DNA from: Dongia_A sp035695765
GTDB taxonomy: Bacteria; Pseudomonadota; Alphaproteobacteria; Dongiales; Dongiaceae
Reading direction: 5' to 3'
DNA: 64,000 nucleotides
Assembly (NCBI GenBank): GCA_035695765.1
Contig: DASRRI010000074.1
Span: 62,001 to 126,000, forward strand
Position numbers and translations under genes: made by a program. The notes under the pieces are model-generated. The model did no database searches and was not told the origin of the DNA. It saw nothing but the letters and a program-made list of their open reading frames with translations. This document shows, in pieces, positions 1 through 8,283 of the stretch (positions are counted from its first letter, which is position 1; every line of letters begins with the position of its first letter).

Positions 1-4
1 GCGT

Positions 5-32
5 TTGACATTCCGCCCCGGCACCCTACATT
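5..32 (+). promoter_or_regulatory. Candidate sigma-70 promoter of erpA
   Basis: A perfect TTGACA at 5-10 is followed after 16 bases by TACATT at 27-32, which matches four of six positions of TATAAT. This places a transcription start about 30 bases before the erpA start. It is a visual match only. No operator is obvious. Confidence 0.4.
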
Positions 33-68
33 CAATGCCGAGAGTTCGACTAACAGCGGTTTTGCCCC

Positions 69-425
69 ATGAACGACATGTCGCCCATGCCGGAACGCCA
101 AGTCAGCCTATCCGACAGTGCTGTCAAACGCATCGCCAGCCTGATCTCAGCCGAAGGCGATTCCAGCCTGATGCTGCGCCTCAGCGTCTCGGGTGGTGGA
201 TGCTCAGGCTTCCAGTACGGCTTCACCTTCGACAACGCGGTCCAGGTGGATGACCACCTGTTCGAGCGGGACGGCGTAAAGGTCGTGGTCGACGACACCT
301 CGCTTGAATTGCTGTCCGGGGCCGAGGTCGACTTTGTCGAGGACCTCGTGGGGGCGTCGTTCCAGGTGCGCAATCCGAACGCCAAATCCTCCTGCGGCTG
401 CGGCAGCTCCTTCTCGGTCGGCTAG
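69..425 (+). CDS. erpA: Iron-sulfur cluster insertion protein ErpA (HesB/IscA family)
   Basis: This 118-residue protein is an A-type carrier that receives Fe-S clusters from the scaffold and inserts them into apo-enzymes in the cytoplasm. The three ligand cysteines are present in their usual setting: one in GGGCSGFQYGF near residue 45 and two in SSCGCGSSF at the C terminus. Length and the typical HesB/IscA ending agree with the family. An ATG at 69 is used. A second ATG at 78 would shorten it by three residues, and neither has a strong ribosome binding site. xth follows after 15 bases, an arrangement common in Alphaproteobacteria, where both often lie beside a divergent dgt gene (outside the window here). 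Confidence 0.93.
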   Translation: MNDMSPMPERQVSLSDSAVKRIASLISAEGDSSLMLRLSVSGGGCSGFQYGFTFDNAVQVDDHLFERDGVKVVVDDTSLELLSGAEVDFVEDLVGASFQVRNPNAKSSCGCGSSFSVG

Positions 426-440
426 CGGCCAGGGCGCCGC

Positions 441-1235
441 GTGCTGACCATTGCCAGTTTCAACGTCAATTCGCTGCGGGTCCGCATCCCGCATTTGATC
501 TCGTGGTTGAAAAGCGCGGCGCCGGACGTCGCGCTGCTGCAAGAGATCAAGTGCCTGGACGAAGAGCTGCCGCGCATGGAAATCGAAAGCCTCGGCTACC
601 AGATCTCCGCGGTCGGCCAGAAGGCGCGCCATGGCGTTGCGCTGCTCTCTCGCGCCAAGCACACAATTGAACATCGCGCCCTCCCCGGCGATGATACCGA
701 CGATCAGGCGCGCTATCTGGAGGCCGTGATCGACGTGCCAGCGCCGCATGGCCGACCGGTGCGTGTCGCCAGCATTTATCTGCCGAACGGCAACCCGATC
801 GATACCGAGAAATTTCCATACAAGCTGCGTTGGATGGAGCGGCTGAACCGCCACGCGCGCGATCTGCTTGCGCGCGAGGAGATCGTGGTGCTGGGCGGCG
901 ACTTCAACGTCTGCCCGACCGATGAAGACGTGTTCGATGTCGCCGCGATGGCGGACGATGCGCTGTGCCAGCCGGAGACGCGGCGACGCTGGCGCGAGCT
1001 CGCCAATCTCGGCTACGTCGATGCGTTGCGCGCGCTCTATCCGAGCGGCCGCCACTACACGTTCTGGGACTATCAGAACGTCCGATGGCAGCGCGACGAA
1101 GGGCTGCGCATCGACCATCTGATGCTCTCGCCGCAAGCCGCTGATTTGCTGGAAGCGGTCGGCATCGACCGCGAGCCGCGCAAGCTCGACCGCCCCTCGG
1201 ATCACACGCCGATCTGGGTGCGCCTCACGGCTTAG
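441..1235 (+). CDS. xth: Exodeoxyribonuclease III
   Basis: A 264-residue apurinic/apyrimidinic endonuclease and 3'-5' exonuclease of the EEP fold, acting in base excision repair. Family motifs are in order: ASFNVNSLR at the N terminus, LLQEIKC with the metal-binding Glu near residue 35, GDFNVCPTDEDVFD (catalytic Asp and Asn) near 150, LRIDHLMLS near 222 and the C-terminal DRPSDHTPIWV with the catalytic Asp-His pair. The start is GTG at 441, 15 bases after the erpA stop, so the two genes are probably co-transcribed. Its stop overlaps by 4 bases the stop of the convergent M81 peptidase gene. Confidence 0.95.
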   Translation: MLTIASFNVNSLRVRIPHLISWLKSAAPDVALLQEIKCLDEELPRMEIESLGYQISAVGQKARHGVALLSRAKHTIEHRALPGDDTDDQARYLEAVIDVPAPHGRPVRVASIYLPNGNPIDTEKFPYKLRWMERLNRHARDLLAREEIVVLGGDFNVCPTDEDVFDVAAMADDALCQPETRRRWRELANLGYVDALRALYPSGRHYTFWDYQNVRWQRDEGLRIDHLMLSPQAADLLEAVGIDREPRKLDRPSDHTPIWVRLTA

Positions 1236-2728
1236 CCTCCGAAGGGCTCGCCGAGCGGCATCAGGCGGATGCCCTTCCGGATCCGCCTATAAGGCAGGTC
1301 GCGGTTGTCGACCGGATTGGCGCCCGGTGCGGCGACGATCAGGATCTCTTCGGCGATCGGCTGGAAGTCGGCGCGGAAATGCACTGAGCTCTTGAGTGCT
1401 AGAATCTTCTGCTCCTTGGGCTCGATGCCCACATGGCGCAACATCGCCTGATCAGCGCATTGCTGCTTGCGGCTGGTCAGCACCACGCGCACGCCATCCT
1501 TCTTCAGCACCGCCATGGGGCCGAGCTGCATGCGGTTGCCGCGATAGAATGGACCGGTCGCTGGGAAATTGCCGTCGCCGATCGCTTCCACCGTGAAGGT
1601 GCCTTGATAGGGCGCGTTGCCCGCTCCGCCAGCCCAGCCGCCGATCGCCAGCGATATCTGCGCGCCGACGCCGGCGCGATGGGCCGCTTCCGCCGATTTC
1701 GGATCGCACAAATTCGCGAACACCGCGCCTTCTGCCCGCCCGTCGACCAATGCACGGAGGAGGCCGACCGTATCCGAAGTTCCGCCGGCGCCCGGATTAT
1801 CCTGCGTGTCGGCGAGCACCATTGGTTTGGTTGCGCTGTTGCCCTTGGCACGGGCATAGGCGACAGCCTCTCCCGGCTGCCAGATCTTGCCGGCGAAAGC
1901 CGCTTCCTTCGTATTCACCAAGGCCAGCAGACGGTTCGCGGCTTCGTCCGCCGCAGCTTGCGTCGCTGCATAGGCGACGATGGCCGGACCGCATTCCGCG
2001 ATATCAGCGGGCGGAAAGCCGAACGCGAAGGATGCGCTGACGATGTCGCCGCGCTGCGCCTCTGCCACAGCGGCATAGATGCTGCGGGCCGGCTCGATCA
2101 ATGTGCACTGAGCGGTCAGCGGCACCAGGAAATCTGTGCGCCGCAGGGCCTTGAATAAAGGTCCTTGCCGCGCCAGCCGGTCCAGCACAATCGCCGACGC
2201 TTGTCCCGATTCAGCCAGGTCGACATGCGGATAGGTGCGGCATATTACCAGCGCCGAGGCATGCCGCACCATGCGTTCAGTCACGTTGGCGTGGAGGTCG
2301 AGGCTGACCACGATCGGCAGATCCGGGCCGACCTGCTTGCGCAGGCGCTCCAGCAGCTCGCCCTCGCCATCCTGCCGATGCTCCGTCACCATCGCGCCGT
2401 GCAGATCGAGATAGATGCCCTCGATCTTGCCCAGCTTGCCGATCCGCTCCAGCAATTCGCCGGCAATGATTTCATAGGTATCGCGCTCGACCTCCGCCGA
2501 GGGCGACGCGGAGCACCACAAAGTTGGCAGCAGTTCGTGGCCTTGGCGGCGCCCTTCCGCAAGGAATCCGGCGATCGGCAGGTTGATACCCTCGAACGCG
2601 GTCAGAATCGCATCGCCGCGCGTCAGGCCCGGCCAGCCATCCGCCATCTCGAAATCGCGGAAGCTCGCCTTAACCGGCGCGAAGGTATTGGTCTCGTGCT
2701 GGAATCCACCGATCGCGAAACGTGCCAT
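1232..2728 (-). CDS. M81 family metallopeptidase (MlrC-like)
   Basis: A 498-residue member of the M81/MlrC family, whose founding member degrades linear microcystin. In most bacteria the true substrate is unknown and is probably a peptide or modified amino acid. The family signature HETNTFAP is near residue 15, DLHGAM near 109 and SLDLHANVT near 145. The C-terminal half holds the typical DTQDNPGAGGTSDT around residue 305. Length is normal for the family. The ATG at 2728 has AGGA five bases upstream. It lies 9 bases downstream of the TPM gene stop-proximal end and may be transcribed with that operon, though no functional link is apparent. Confidence 0.88.
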   Translation of the reverse strand: MARFAIGGFQHETNTFAPVKASFRDFEMADGWPGLTRGDAILTAFEGINLPIAGFLAEGRRQGHELLPTLWCSASPSAEVERDTYEIIAGELLERIGKLGKIEGIYLDLHGAMVTEHRQDGEGELLERLRKQVGPDLPIVVSLDLHANVTERMVRHASALVICRTYPHVDLAESGQASAIVLDRLARQGPLFKALRRTDFLVPLTAQCTLIEPARSIYAAVAEAQRGDIVSASFAFGFPPADIAECGPAIVAYAATQAAADEAANRLLALVNTKEAAFAGKIWQPGEAVAYARAKGNSATKPMVLADTQDNPGAGGTSDTVGLLRALVDGRAEGAVFANLCDPKSAEAAHRAGVGAQISLAIGGWAGGAGNAPYQGTFTVEAIGDGNFPATGPFYRGNRMQLGPMAVLKKDGVRVVLTSRKQQCADQAMLRHVGIEPKEQKILALKSSVHFRADFQPIAEEILIVAAPGANPVDNRDLPYRRIRKGIRLMPLGEPFGG

Positions 2729-2737
2729 GAAGTCCTG

Positions 2738-3349
2738 CTATGCTTGAATTGGCTGGTTGGAAACCTGGTCGGGATTGACGCCCGATGCCGGAAAATGCGC
2801 GGCGCAAGCCGTGCCGATCTTCGAAACCGCGCCGGCCACCGCCTCGCTCAGATCCGCTTTTCGCATGTTCTGGCGAAACTCGTCTACGATCGCGGCCCAC
2901 GCCTCGGGCTTGATTGCCGCGGCGGCGGCACGGTCGGGCAGGATCTCGACATAGCGTTCTGCGCGGCTGACGAACAGCAGGATTGCGTTGCGTTCCGGCG
3001 TATTATCGAGGCCATGGTCAAGGAACGCCGCACGGGCCGCGCGCCGCGCATCCTTGACTACCCAATGCGGCGGCAGGCAGCGCAGGCCGAGATCGAAATA
3101 ATCGCACAGCGCGAACGCCACGATCGCTGCGCCGATCGCGATGCCGGCCCAGATCAGGGGATTGATGCCCCACTTGAGCTCCGGACCGCCGAGGACAATC
3201 AGCACAAACACCAACGCCGCAACGATCGCAGCAGTACCGCGATCATCGCCGGACGATGGCACGATGCACACCACGATTTCGGAGCTGGTGCCGGACTCCG
3301 CCTCTGCGACGGCGGATTCGATGCGCTGCGATTGAACCTGGCTCAGCAT
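2738..3349 (-). CDS. TPM-domain membrane protein, second of a pair
   Basis: A 203-residue protein with an N-terminal stretch (SEIVVCIVPSSGDD) typical of the TPM_phosphatase fold, then two hydrophobic segments (about residues 27-45 and 50-68) and a second TPM-like part containing FVSRAERYVEILPDR near residue 130. TPM domains occur in envelope proteins of poorly defined role, including a thylakoid phosphatase and PSII repair factor. The start is set at the ATG whose first base is 3349 because it overlaps the stop of the preceding TPM gene in a TGATG arrangement, the usual sign of translational coupling. A longer in-frame reading exists but would be antisense-like, Arg-rich sequence overlapping that gene. 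Confidence 0.8.
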   Translation of the reverse strand: MLSQVQSQRIESAVAEAESGTSSEIVVCIVPSSGDDRGTAAIVAALVFVLIVLGGPELKWGINPLIWAGIAIGAAIVAFALCDYFDLGLRCLPPHWVVKDARRAARAAFLDHGLDNTPERNAILLFVSRAERYVEILPDRAAAAAIKPEAWAAIVDEFRQNMRKADLSEAVAGAVSKIGTACAAHFPASGVNPDQVSNQPIQA

Positions 3350-4122
3350 CACCACCGCCCCGAGGCGCCGCCGCCGCCAAAGCCACCGCCCCCTCCGCTG
3401 AAGCCACCTCCGCCGCTGAAGCGCCTGCCGGAATGGCGGTTGCTGTCGACATAGAGCCAGCCGCCGGCGCTGCGGTAATAGCGGCCGCCGAAACGTCGCC
3501 GCTGCCGGAATTGGCCGAACATAACGAGGATGATGAACAGCCCGACGAACAGCACAGGCACCCATTGCGCCAAGGTCTGGCTGGCAGCCTCAGCGTGCGA
3601 CGGCACGAACTCTTCGCCCGTGCCGGTCAGGACAGCCATGACGGCGTTGACGCCGTCGGAGATGCCGGCGGCCATGTCGCCCGCCTTGAAGCGCGGCACG
3701 ATCACGTTGCGGATGATGGCGTCTGCCGTCGCGTCGGGCAGCGTTCCTTCCAGCCCGTAGCCGACCTCGATCCGCAATTCGCGGTCGTTCGGCGCCACCA
3801 CCAGCAAGACGCCATTGTCCTTGCCCTTCTGGCCGATGCCCCAGCCGCGACCAAGCGCGAGGCCCCAATCCTCGATCGGCCGATCTTGCAGGCTGGGTAA
3901 CGTGACGACGACAAACTGGATCGAGGTCTTGTTCTCGAAATTGTGCAGCTTGGCGGTCAGGCGGTCCTCGTCGCTGCTATCGAGAATGTCCGCCTGATCG
4001 ACCACGCGGCCGGTCAGCGTCGGAATCGGCAACGTGTCGGCAAAAGCATGAGCGGCCACCGCCGTCAGCAACAGCACCGCCAGCAATCCCAGCCGGCCAA
4101 AAAACATACACGCTCGCATCAT
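3349..4122 (-). CDS. TPM-domain protein with Gly-rich tail (YgcG family)
   Basis: A 257-residue predicted secreted, membrane-anchored protein. It has a signal peptide (FFGRLGLLAVLLLTAVAAHA, residues 6-25), a TPM domain (about 35-165, with TGRVVDQADILDS and the DNGVLLVVAPNDRELRIEVGYGLEG block), one transmembrane helix near residue 190 (WVPVLFVGLFIILVMFG) and a C-terminal Gly/Ser tail rich in GGGG. This layout is the YgcG/YdgH-type TPM family that is nearly always beside LemA, as here. The start is the ATG at 4122 or the adjoining one at 4119; the latter overlaps the lemA stop as TGATG. Either way it is translationally coupled to lemA. Confidence 0.87.
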   Translation of the reverse strand: MMRACMFFGRLGLLAVLLLTAVAAHAFADTLPIPTLTGRVVDQADILDSSDEDRLTAKLHNFENKTSIQFVVVTLPSLQDRPIEDWGLALGRGWGIGQKGKDNGVLLVVAPNDRELRIEVGYGLEGTLPDATADAIIRNVIVPRFKAGDMAAGISDGVNAVMAVLTGTGEEFVPSHAEAASQTLAQWVPVLFVGLFIILVMFGQFRQRRRFGGRYYRSAGGWLYVDSNRHSGRRFSGGGGFSGGGGGFGGGGASGRW

Positions 4123-4739
4123 GGGCTGGTGCCGAAATCGACCTTCGGCACCTGCGTCGCGGCCTCCTCCACCTGGAACTGCGCCAACTCCTTGGCATCT
4201 GGATAGAGCAAAGCCGCCCACCAACGGCCCGGAATGGTCTTGAGCTCGGTATTATAGAGCCGCACCGCATCGATGTAGTCTCGGCGCGCGACGGCGATAC
4301 GGTTCTCGGTCCCCTCCAACTGCGCCTGCAGGGTCTGGAAATTCTGGTTCGCCTTCAGCTGCGGATACTGCTCGACCACCACCATGAGCCGGGACAAGGC
4401 CGCGGTCAGCGCCCCCTGGTTCTGCTGGAATTGCTGCATCGCCCCGGGATTGGTGAGGATATCGGCGGGGATCTGCGTCTGGGTGACCTTGGCCCGCGCA
4501 TTGACCACGGCCTCCAGCGTCGAGCGCTCGAAATTGGCGGCGCCTTTCACGGTATCGACCAGATTGGGGATGAGGTCGGCGCGGCGCTGATACTGATTCA
4601 GCACCTGTGCCCAGGAGGCCTTGGCCTGTTCCTCATAGCTCGGAATCGCATTGACGCCGCAGGCCGACAGCGCCGCTCCCATCGCGATCAGTAGAAGCGC
4701 GACGAATCTACGCACTGGCATTCGCAGTCTCTCCATCAA
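4119..4739 (-). CDS. lemA: LemA family lipoprotein-like protein
   Basis: A 206-residue LemA-fold protein: N-terminal hydrophobic segment ending in SACG at residue 28, which reads as a lipobox (LSAC), then a long helical domain. Motifs of the family are NAIPSYEEQ, QVLNQYQRRADLIPNLV and the NRIAVARRDYIDAVRLYN helix. LemA proteins are widespread envelope proteins of unsettled function that form conserved operons with TPM proteins. The gene starts with ATG at 4739, overlapping by 4 bases the stop of the upstream secreted protein, and its own stop overlaps the TPM gene, so four genes form one coupled operon. Confidence 0.9.
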   Translation of the reverse strand: MMERLRMPVRRFVALLLIAMGAALSACGVNAIPSYEEQAKASWAQVLNQYQRRADLIPNLVDTVKGAANFERSTLEAVVNARAKVTQTQIPADILTNPGAMQQFQQNQGALTAALSRLMVVVEQYPQLKANQNFQTLQAQLEGTENRIAVARRDYIDAVRLYNTELKTIPGRWWAALLYPDAKELAQFQVEEAATQVPKVDFGTSP

Positions 4740-5398
4740 CGGGCGCTCGTATTCTGTCGGCGCGACCGCCGGTCCGGTTCAAATGCACCCTGCTGGATAA
4801 CGCGCGGAGACGGCGAAAGCTCCGAAACCGGCTGAAGCGGCTCCTGGAACAGATAAAATTTCTCAACAGGCGACATGTCCGTGATGAGAAAGGAGAATTG
4901 CGCCGACTCGCCCGGCGACACAGTCTTACCGGAGAAACCGAGCGTGTCCTGCGGCTCGTCGTAACGCTGCAGGTCCGGGAATGTGCTGGCGGTAAAAGCG
5001 CCGGCTATGACCGTGTTCTGCGCAAAGCTCAGTCCGTCTTCGTACGGGCTGTGCCGCGTTTCCACCTCGCGCAATTCCATCTGGTAGTTCTGCCAGACAT
5101 CCTTGCTGCGGTTGAAGACAATCTTGGTGATGGCGACGCCAGCGATGTGGTGCGTGCCGATACGGTTTCCAACCTGCTTCAAGCCACGGATGGTGAGGAC
5201 GGCCTGGCGCGGTCCGGATACATCTTCAAGGACGACATAGGGGTCGTCCAACGAGCCGCGTCCCGTCACGGACTTCAGCGTAAAGCCGCCTCTCTCATCA
5301 CTGAAAGACAGCCCCTCTTGTGTGATTTCCGTCCCCAGCGCGGCTCCGGCCCAAAGCAGGCTACACATTATCGACGCAGCAAGGCCCAGCGCGCGCAT
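4736..5398 (-). CDS. Hypothetical secreted protein at the head of the LemA operon
   Basis: A 220-residue protein with a clear signal peptide (ASIMCSLLWAGAALG, residues 8-22) and no family I recognise. The mature part looks beta-rich, with phrases such as SVTGRGSLDDPYVVLEDV, GVAITKIVFNRSKDVW and a C-terminal Arg-rich end. It contains no transmembrane helix after the signal. Its stop overlaps the lemA start as ATGA, which ties it to the LemA/TPM operon and suggests an envelope or periplasmic role. It is the first gene of the operon, 132 bases from the valS stop. Function unknown. Confidence 0.75.
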   Translation of the reverse strand: MRALGLAASIMCSLLWAGAALGTEITQEGLSFSDERGGFTLKSVTGRGSLDDPYVVLEDVSGPRQAVLTIRGLKQVGNRIGTHHIAGVAITKIVFNRSKDVWQNYQMELREVETRHSPYEDGLSFAQNTVIAGAFTASTFPDLQRYDEPQDTLGFSGKTVSPGESAQFSFLITDMSPVEKFYLFQEPLQPVSELSPSPRVIQQGAFEPDRRSRRQNTSAR

Positions 5399-5434
5399 GC
5401 ACCCATTATGACTGCGCGCGCATGTTGCCGTAAA

Positions 5435-5453
5435 GCCGCACGCGGCGTGCGGC
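5435..5453 (-). terminator. Hairpin terminator downstream of valS
   Basis: A perfect 8-bp inverted repeat, GCCGCACG / CGTGCGGC with a CGG loop, lies about 80 bases past the valS stop. On the minus strand it is followed by TTTA, so it reads as a weak intrinsic terminator. Confidence 0.5.
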
Positions 5454-5530
5454 CGATCACAGGCCCGTCAGACGGAAGCCTGACCTTGGCACCGTGAAGC
5501 GCACAGCCCCGTCGGGCCATGGCCTGATAG

Positions 5531-8182
5531 TCACAAGTCCTTCAGCCGGTCGAGGGCCTGGGTCAGCTTTGTAACGGCCAACCCGACCTCTTCCAGTTTC
5601 TGCCGCTGTTCTGCGACGACATCCGGATTGGCCTTGGCCAGGAACTGCTCATTGCCGAGCTTTTTCTCGATCTTCTCGGCTTCGGCCTTGGCCCTGTCGA
5701 GCTCCTTCTTGAGGCGCGCGCGCTCCTGGCCGATGTCGATCACGCCCGCGAGCGGAACGAAGATCGTCGCTTCATCCAGCACGAGCTGCGCCGCGCCCTT
5801 GGGCGGCTCGGCATTCGTGACCTCAATCTTCTCGGCCCGCGCCAGGCGCTTCACCAGGTCGCCGAACTGCTCGAGGCGGCCGCGCGTGGCCGCGCTGGCA
5901 TCGCGCAACAACAAGGTCAGGAGCGGACCCGGCGCGATGTTCATCTCCGCGCGCATGGCGCGGACCGCTTCGATGAGGCGGATCACCCAGCCGAGATCGG
6001 CATCGATGGTCGGATCGATCAGCCCGCTGGAATATTCCGGCCAGCGGGCGGCGATCAGCAGATCGCGCTGGTCGGACCGCACCTGCTCCCACAGCTCTTC
6101 AGTGATGAAGGGCATGAAGGGATGCAGCAGATGCAGCATCTGGCCCAGCGCCCATGCTGTCGTTGCGCGCGTCTCGCCCTTGGCGCTCTCATCCTCGCCT
6201 TGCAGGATGGGCTTGGTGAGTTCGACGTACCAGTCGCAGAACTCGCCCCAGACGAAGCGATAGAGCGCGCCGGCCGCATCGTTGTAGCGGTATTGTGCCA
6301 TCGCCTGATCGACCGCGCCGCCGGCCACGACCAGGCGCCCGACGATCCAGCGATTGACGGGATCCCTGAGCGCCGCGGGATCGAAGCCCGCGACCGGCTT
6401 GCATTCGTTCATCAGCGCAAAGCGCGTCGCGTTCCACAGCTTGGTCGCGAAGTTGCGATAACCTTCGACGCGGTTCTCCGACATCTTGATGTCGCGGCCC
6501 TGTGCGGCCAGGGCGGCCAGTGTGAACCGCAGGGCATCAGCGCCATATTTGTCGATCAGCTCCAAGGGATCGATGACGTTGCCCTTGGATTTGGACATCT
6601 TCTGCCCGTGCTCATCGCGCACCAGAGCGTGGATGTAGACGGTGCGGAACGGCACATCGCCCATGAAATGGAGGCCCATCATCATCATGCGGGCGACCCA
6701 GAAGAATATGATGTCGAAGCCGGTGACGAGCACGTCGCCGGGGTAGTAGCGCTTCAGCGCCGGCGTTTCGTCCGGCCAGCCCAGGGTCGAGAACGGCCAC
6801 AGGCCGGACGAGAACCAGGTATCCAGCACGTCCGGATCGCGCTTGAGCGCAGCCGCCTTGCCATACTCCTTGCTCGCCTGGGCCTGAGCTTCGGCTTCGT
6901 CATGCGCCACGAAAACCTTGCCGTCCGATCCATACCAAGCGGGAATCTGGTGCCCCCACCACAGCTGACGCGAGATGCACCAGGGCTGGATGTTGCGCAT
7001 CCAATCGTAATAGGTGTTCTCCCATTGCTTGGGCACGAAGACGGTGCGCCCCTCTTCCACCGCCTTGATGGCCGGCTTCGCAAGCGTCGCGGCGTCGCAA
7101 TACCATTGATCGGTCAGCCACGGCTCGACCACGACGTCGGAACGGTCGCCGTACGGCATGGTCAGCTTGTGGTCCTCGACCTTGTCCAAGAGGCCGAGCG
7201 CGGTCAGATCCTCGACCACCTTGTCCCGCGCCTTGTAGCGATCGAGGCCGCGATAGGATTCCGGCGCGTTCTCGTTGATGCGCGCATCGGCATCGAAGAT
7301 GTTGATCATTGGCAGCTTGTGCCGGCGGCCGACTTCGAAATCGTTGAAATCGTGTGCCGGCGTAATCTTCACCGCACCGCTGCCGGTCTCGGGATCGGCA
7401 TATTCGTCACCGACCACGGGAATGCGGCGGCCAACCAGCGGCAGTATCAGGTGCTTGCCGATCAGATCGTTGTAGCGCTCATCGTCCGGATGCACCGCGA
7501 CAGCGGTGTCGCCCAGCATGGTTTCCGGCCGCGTGGTTGCAACGATGAGGAACCGGTCCTTCTCTCCCTCCACCGGATAGCGCAGATGCCACAGGTGCCC
7601 CTGCTTTTCCTTCTGCACGACTTCGAGGTCGGAGATCGCGGTGTGCAGCTTCGGATCCCAATTGACCAGCCGCTTGTCGCGATAGATCAGGCCCTGTCGG
7701 TAGAGATCGACGAACACCTTGCGGACGGCGCGATTGAGGCCCTCGTCCATCGTGAAGCGTTCGCGCCTCCAATCGGGTGATGCACCCAGCCGGCGCAATT
7801 GATGCGTGATCGCGCCGCCGGATTCCGCCTTCCATTCCCAGACCTTCTCCAGGAATTTCTCGCGGCCGAGATCGGTGCGCTTGACGCCCTGCTTCGCCAG
7901 CTCGCGCTCCACCACCATCTGGGTCGCGATGCCGGCATGATCGCTGCCCGGCTGCCAGAGCGCGTCGCGCCCGCGCATCCGCTCGTAGCGGATGAGGACA
8001 TCCTGCAACGTGAAGGTCAGCGCATGACCCATGTGCAGACTGCCGGTGACGTTTGGCGGCGGCATCATGATGGTGAAAGGCGCGCGGTTCGAATCGTCAT
8101 GCGCCGCGAATGCGCCGGATTGCTCCCACGCGCCATAGTGTTTCTTTTCGACCTCATCGGGCCGGAAAGTCTTTTCCAGCAT
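5531..8182 (-). CDS. valS: Valyl-tRNA synthetase
   Basis: An 883-residue class I synthetase that charges tRNA-Val and edits mischarged threonine. Domains in order: HIGH-type motif PPPNVTGSLHMGHAL (residues 41-55), the inserted editing domain (about 190-330, with ATTRPETMLGDTAVAVHP), the zinc-less catalytic core, KMSKS loop (QKMSKSKGNVIDP, about 527-540), the anticodon-binding helical domain and a C-terminal coiled coil (about 815-883, VIDIGQERARLKKELDRAK) typical of ValRS. Length and motif order are normal. ATG at 8182 has AAAGG seven bases upstream. It follows popZ, the usual alphaproteobacterial neighbour. Confidence 0.97.
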   Translation of the reverse strand: MLEKTFRPDEVEKKHYGAWEQSGAFAAHDDSNRAPFTIMMPPPNVTGSLHMGHALTFTLQDVLIRYERMRGRDALWQPGSDHAGIATQMVVERELAKQGVKRTDLGREKFLEKVWEWKAESGGAITHQLRRLGASPDWRRERFTMDEGLNRAVRKVFVDLYRQGLIYRDKRLVNWDPKLHTAISDLEVVQKEKQGHLWHLRYPVEGEKDRFLIVATTRPETMLGDTAVAVHPDDERYNDLIGKHLILPLVGRRIPVVGDEYADPETGSGAVKITPAHDFNDFEVGRRHKLPMINIFDADARINENAPESYRGLDRYKARDKVVEDLTALGLLDKVEDHKLTMPYGDRSDVVVEPWLTDQWYCDAATLAKPAIKAVEEGRTVFVPKQWENTYYDWMRNIQPWCISRQLWWGHQIPAWYGSDGKVFVAHDEAEAQAQASKEYGKAAALKRDPDVLDTWFSSGLWPFSTLGWPDETPALKRYYPGDVLVTGFDIIFFWVARMMMMGLHFMGDVPFRTVYIHALVRDEHGQKMSKSKGNVIDPLELIDKYGADALRFTLAALAAQGRDIKMSENRVEGYRNFATKLWNATRFALMNECKPVAGFDPAALRDPVNRWIVGRLVVAGGAVDQAMAQYRYNDAAGALYRFVWGEFCDWYVELTKPILQGEDESAKGETRATTAWALGQMLHLLHPFMPFITEELWEQVRSDQRDLLIAARWPEYSSGLIDPTIDADLGWVIRLIEAVRAMRAEMNIAPGPLLTLLLRDASAATRGRLEQFGDLVKRLARAEKIEVTNAEPPKGAAQLVLDEATIFVPLAGVIDIGQERARLKKELDRAKAEAEKIEKKLGNEQFLAKANPDVVAEQRQKLEEVGLAVTKLTQALDRLKDL

Positions 8183-8283
8183 TGCTGGCCTTTCTCAGGG
8201 AAATCGCGAAATTCGGGCTGTTATAGCGGCCGACCGAAGCCCGTCAACCTGGGCTGGACCGCCTCACGAAAGCCACCGGACGC

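Noticed and set aside
6122..7780. A plus-strand open frame of 552 codons opposite valS
   Set aside because: valS is complete and unmistakable on the other strand; the frame has no family features.
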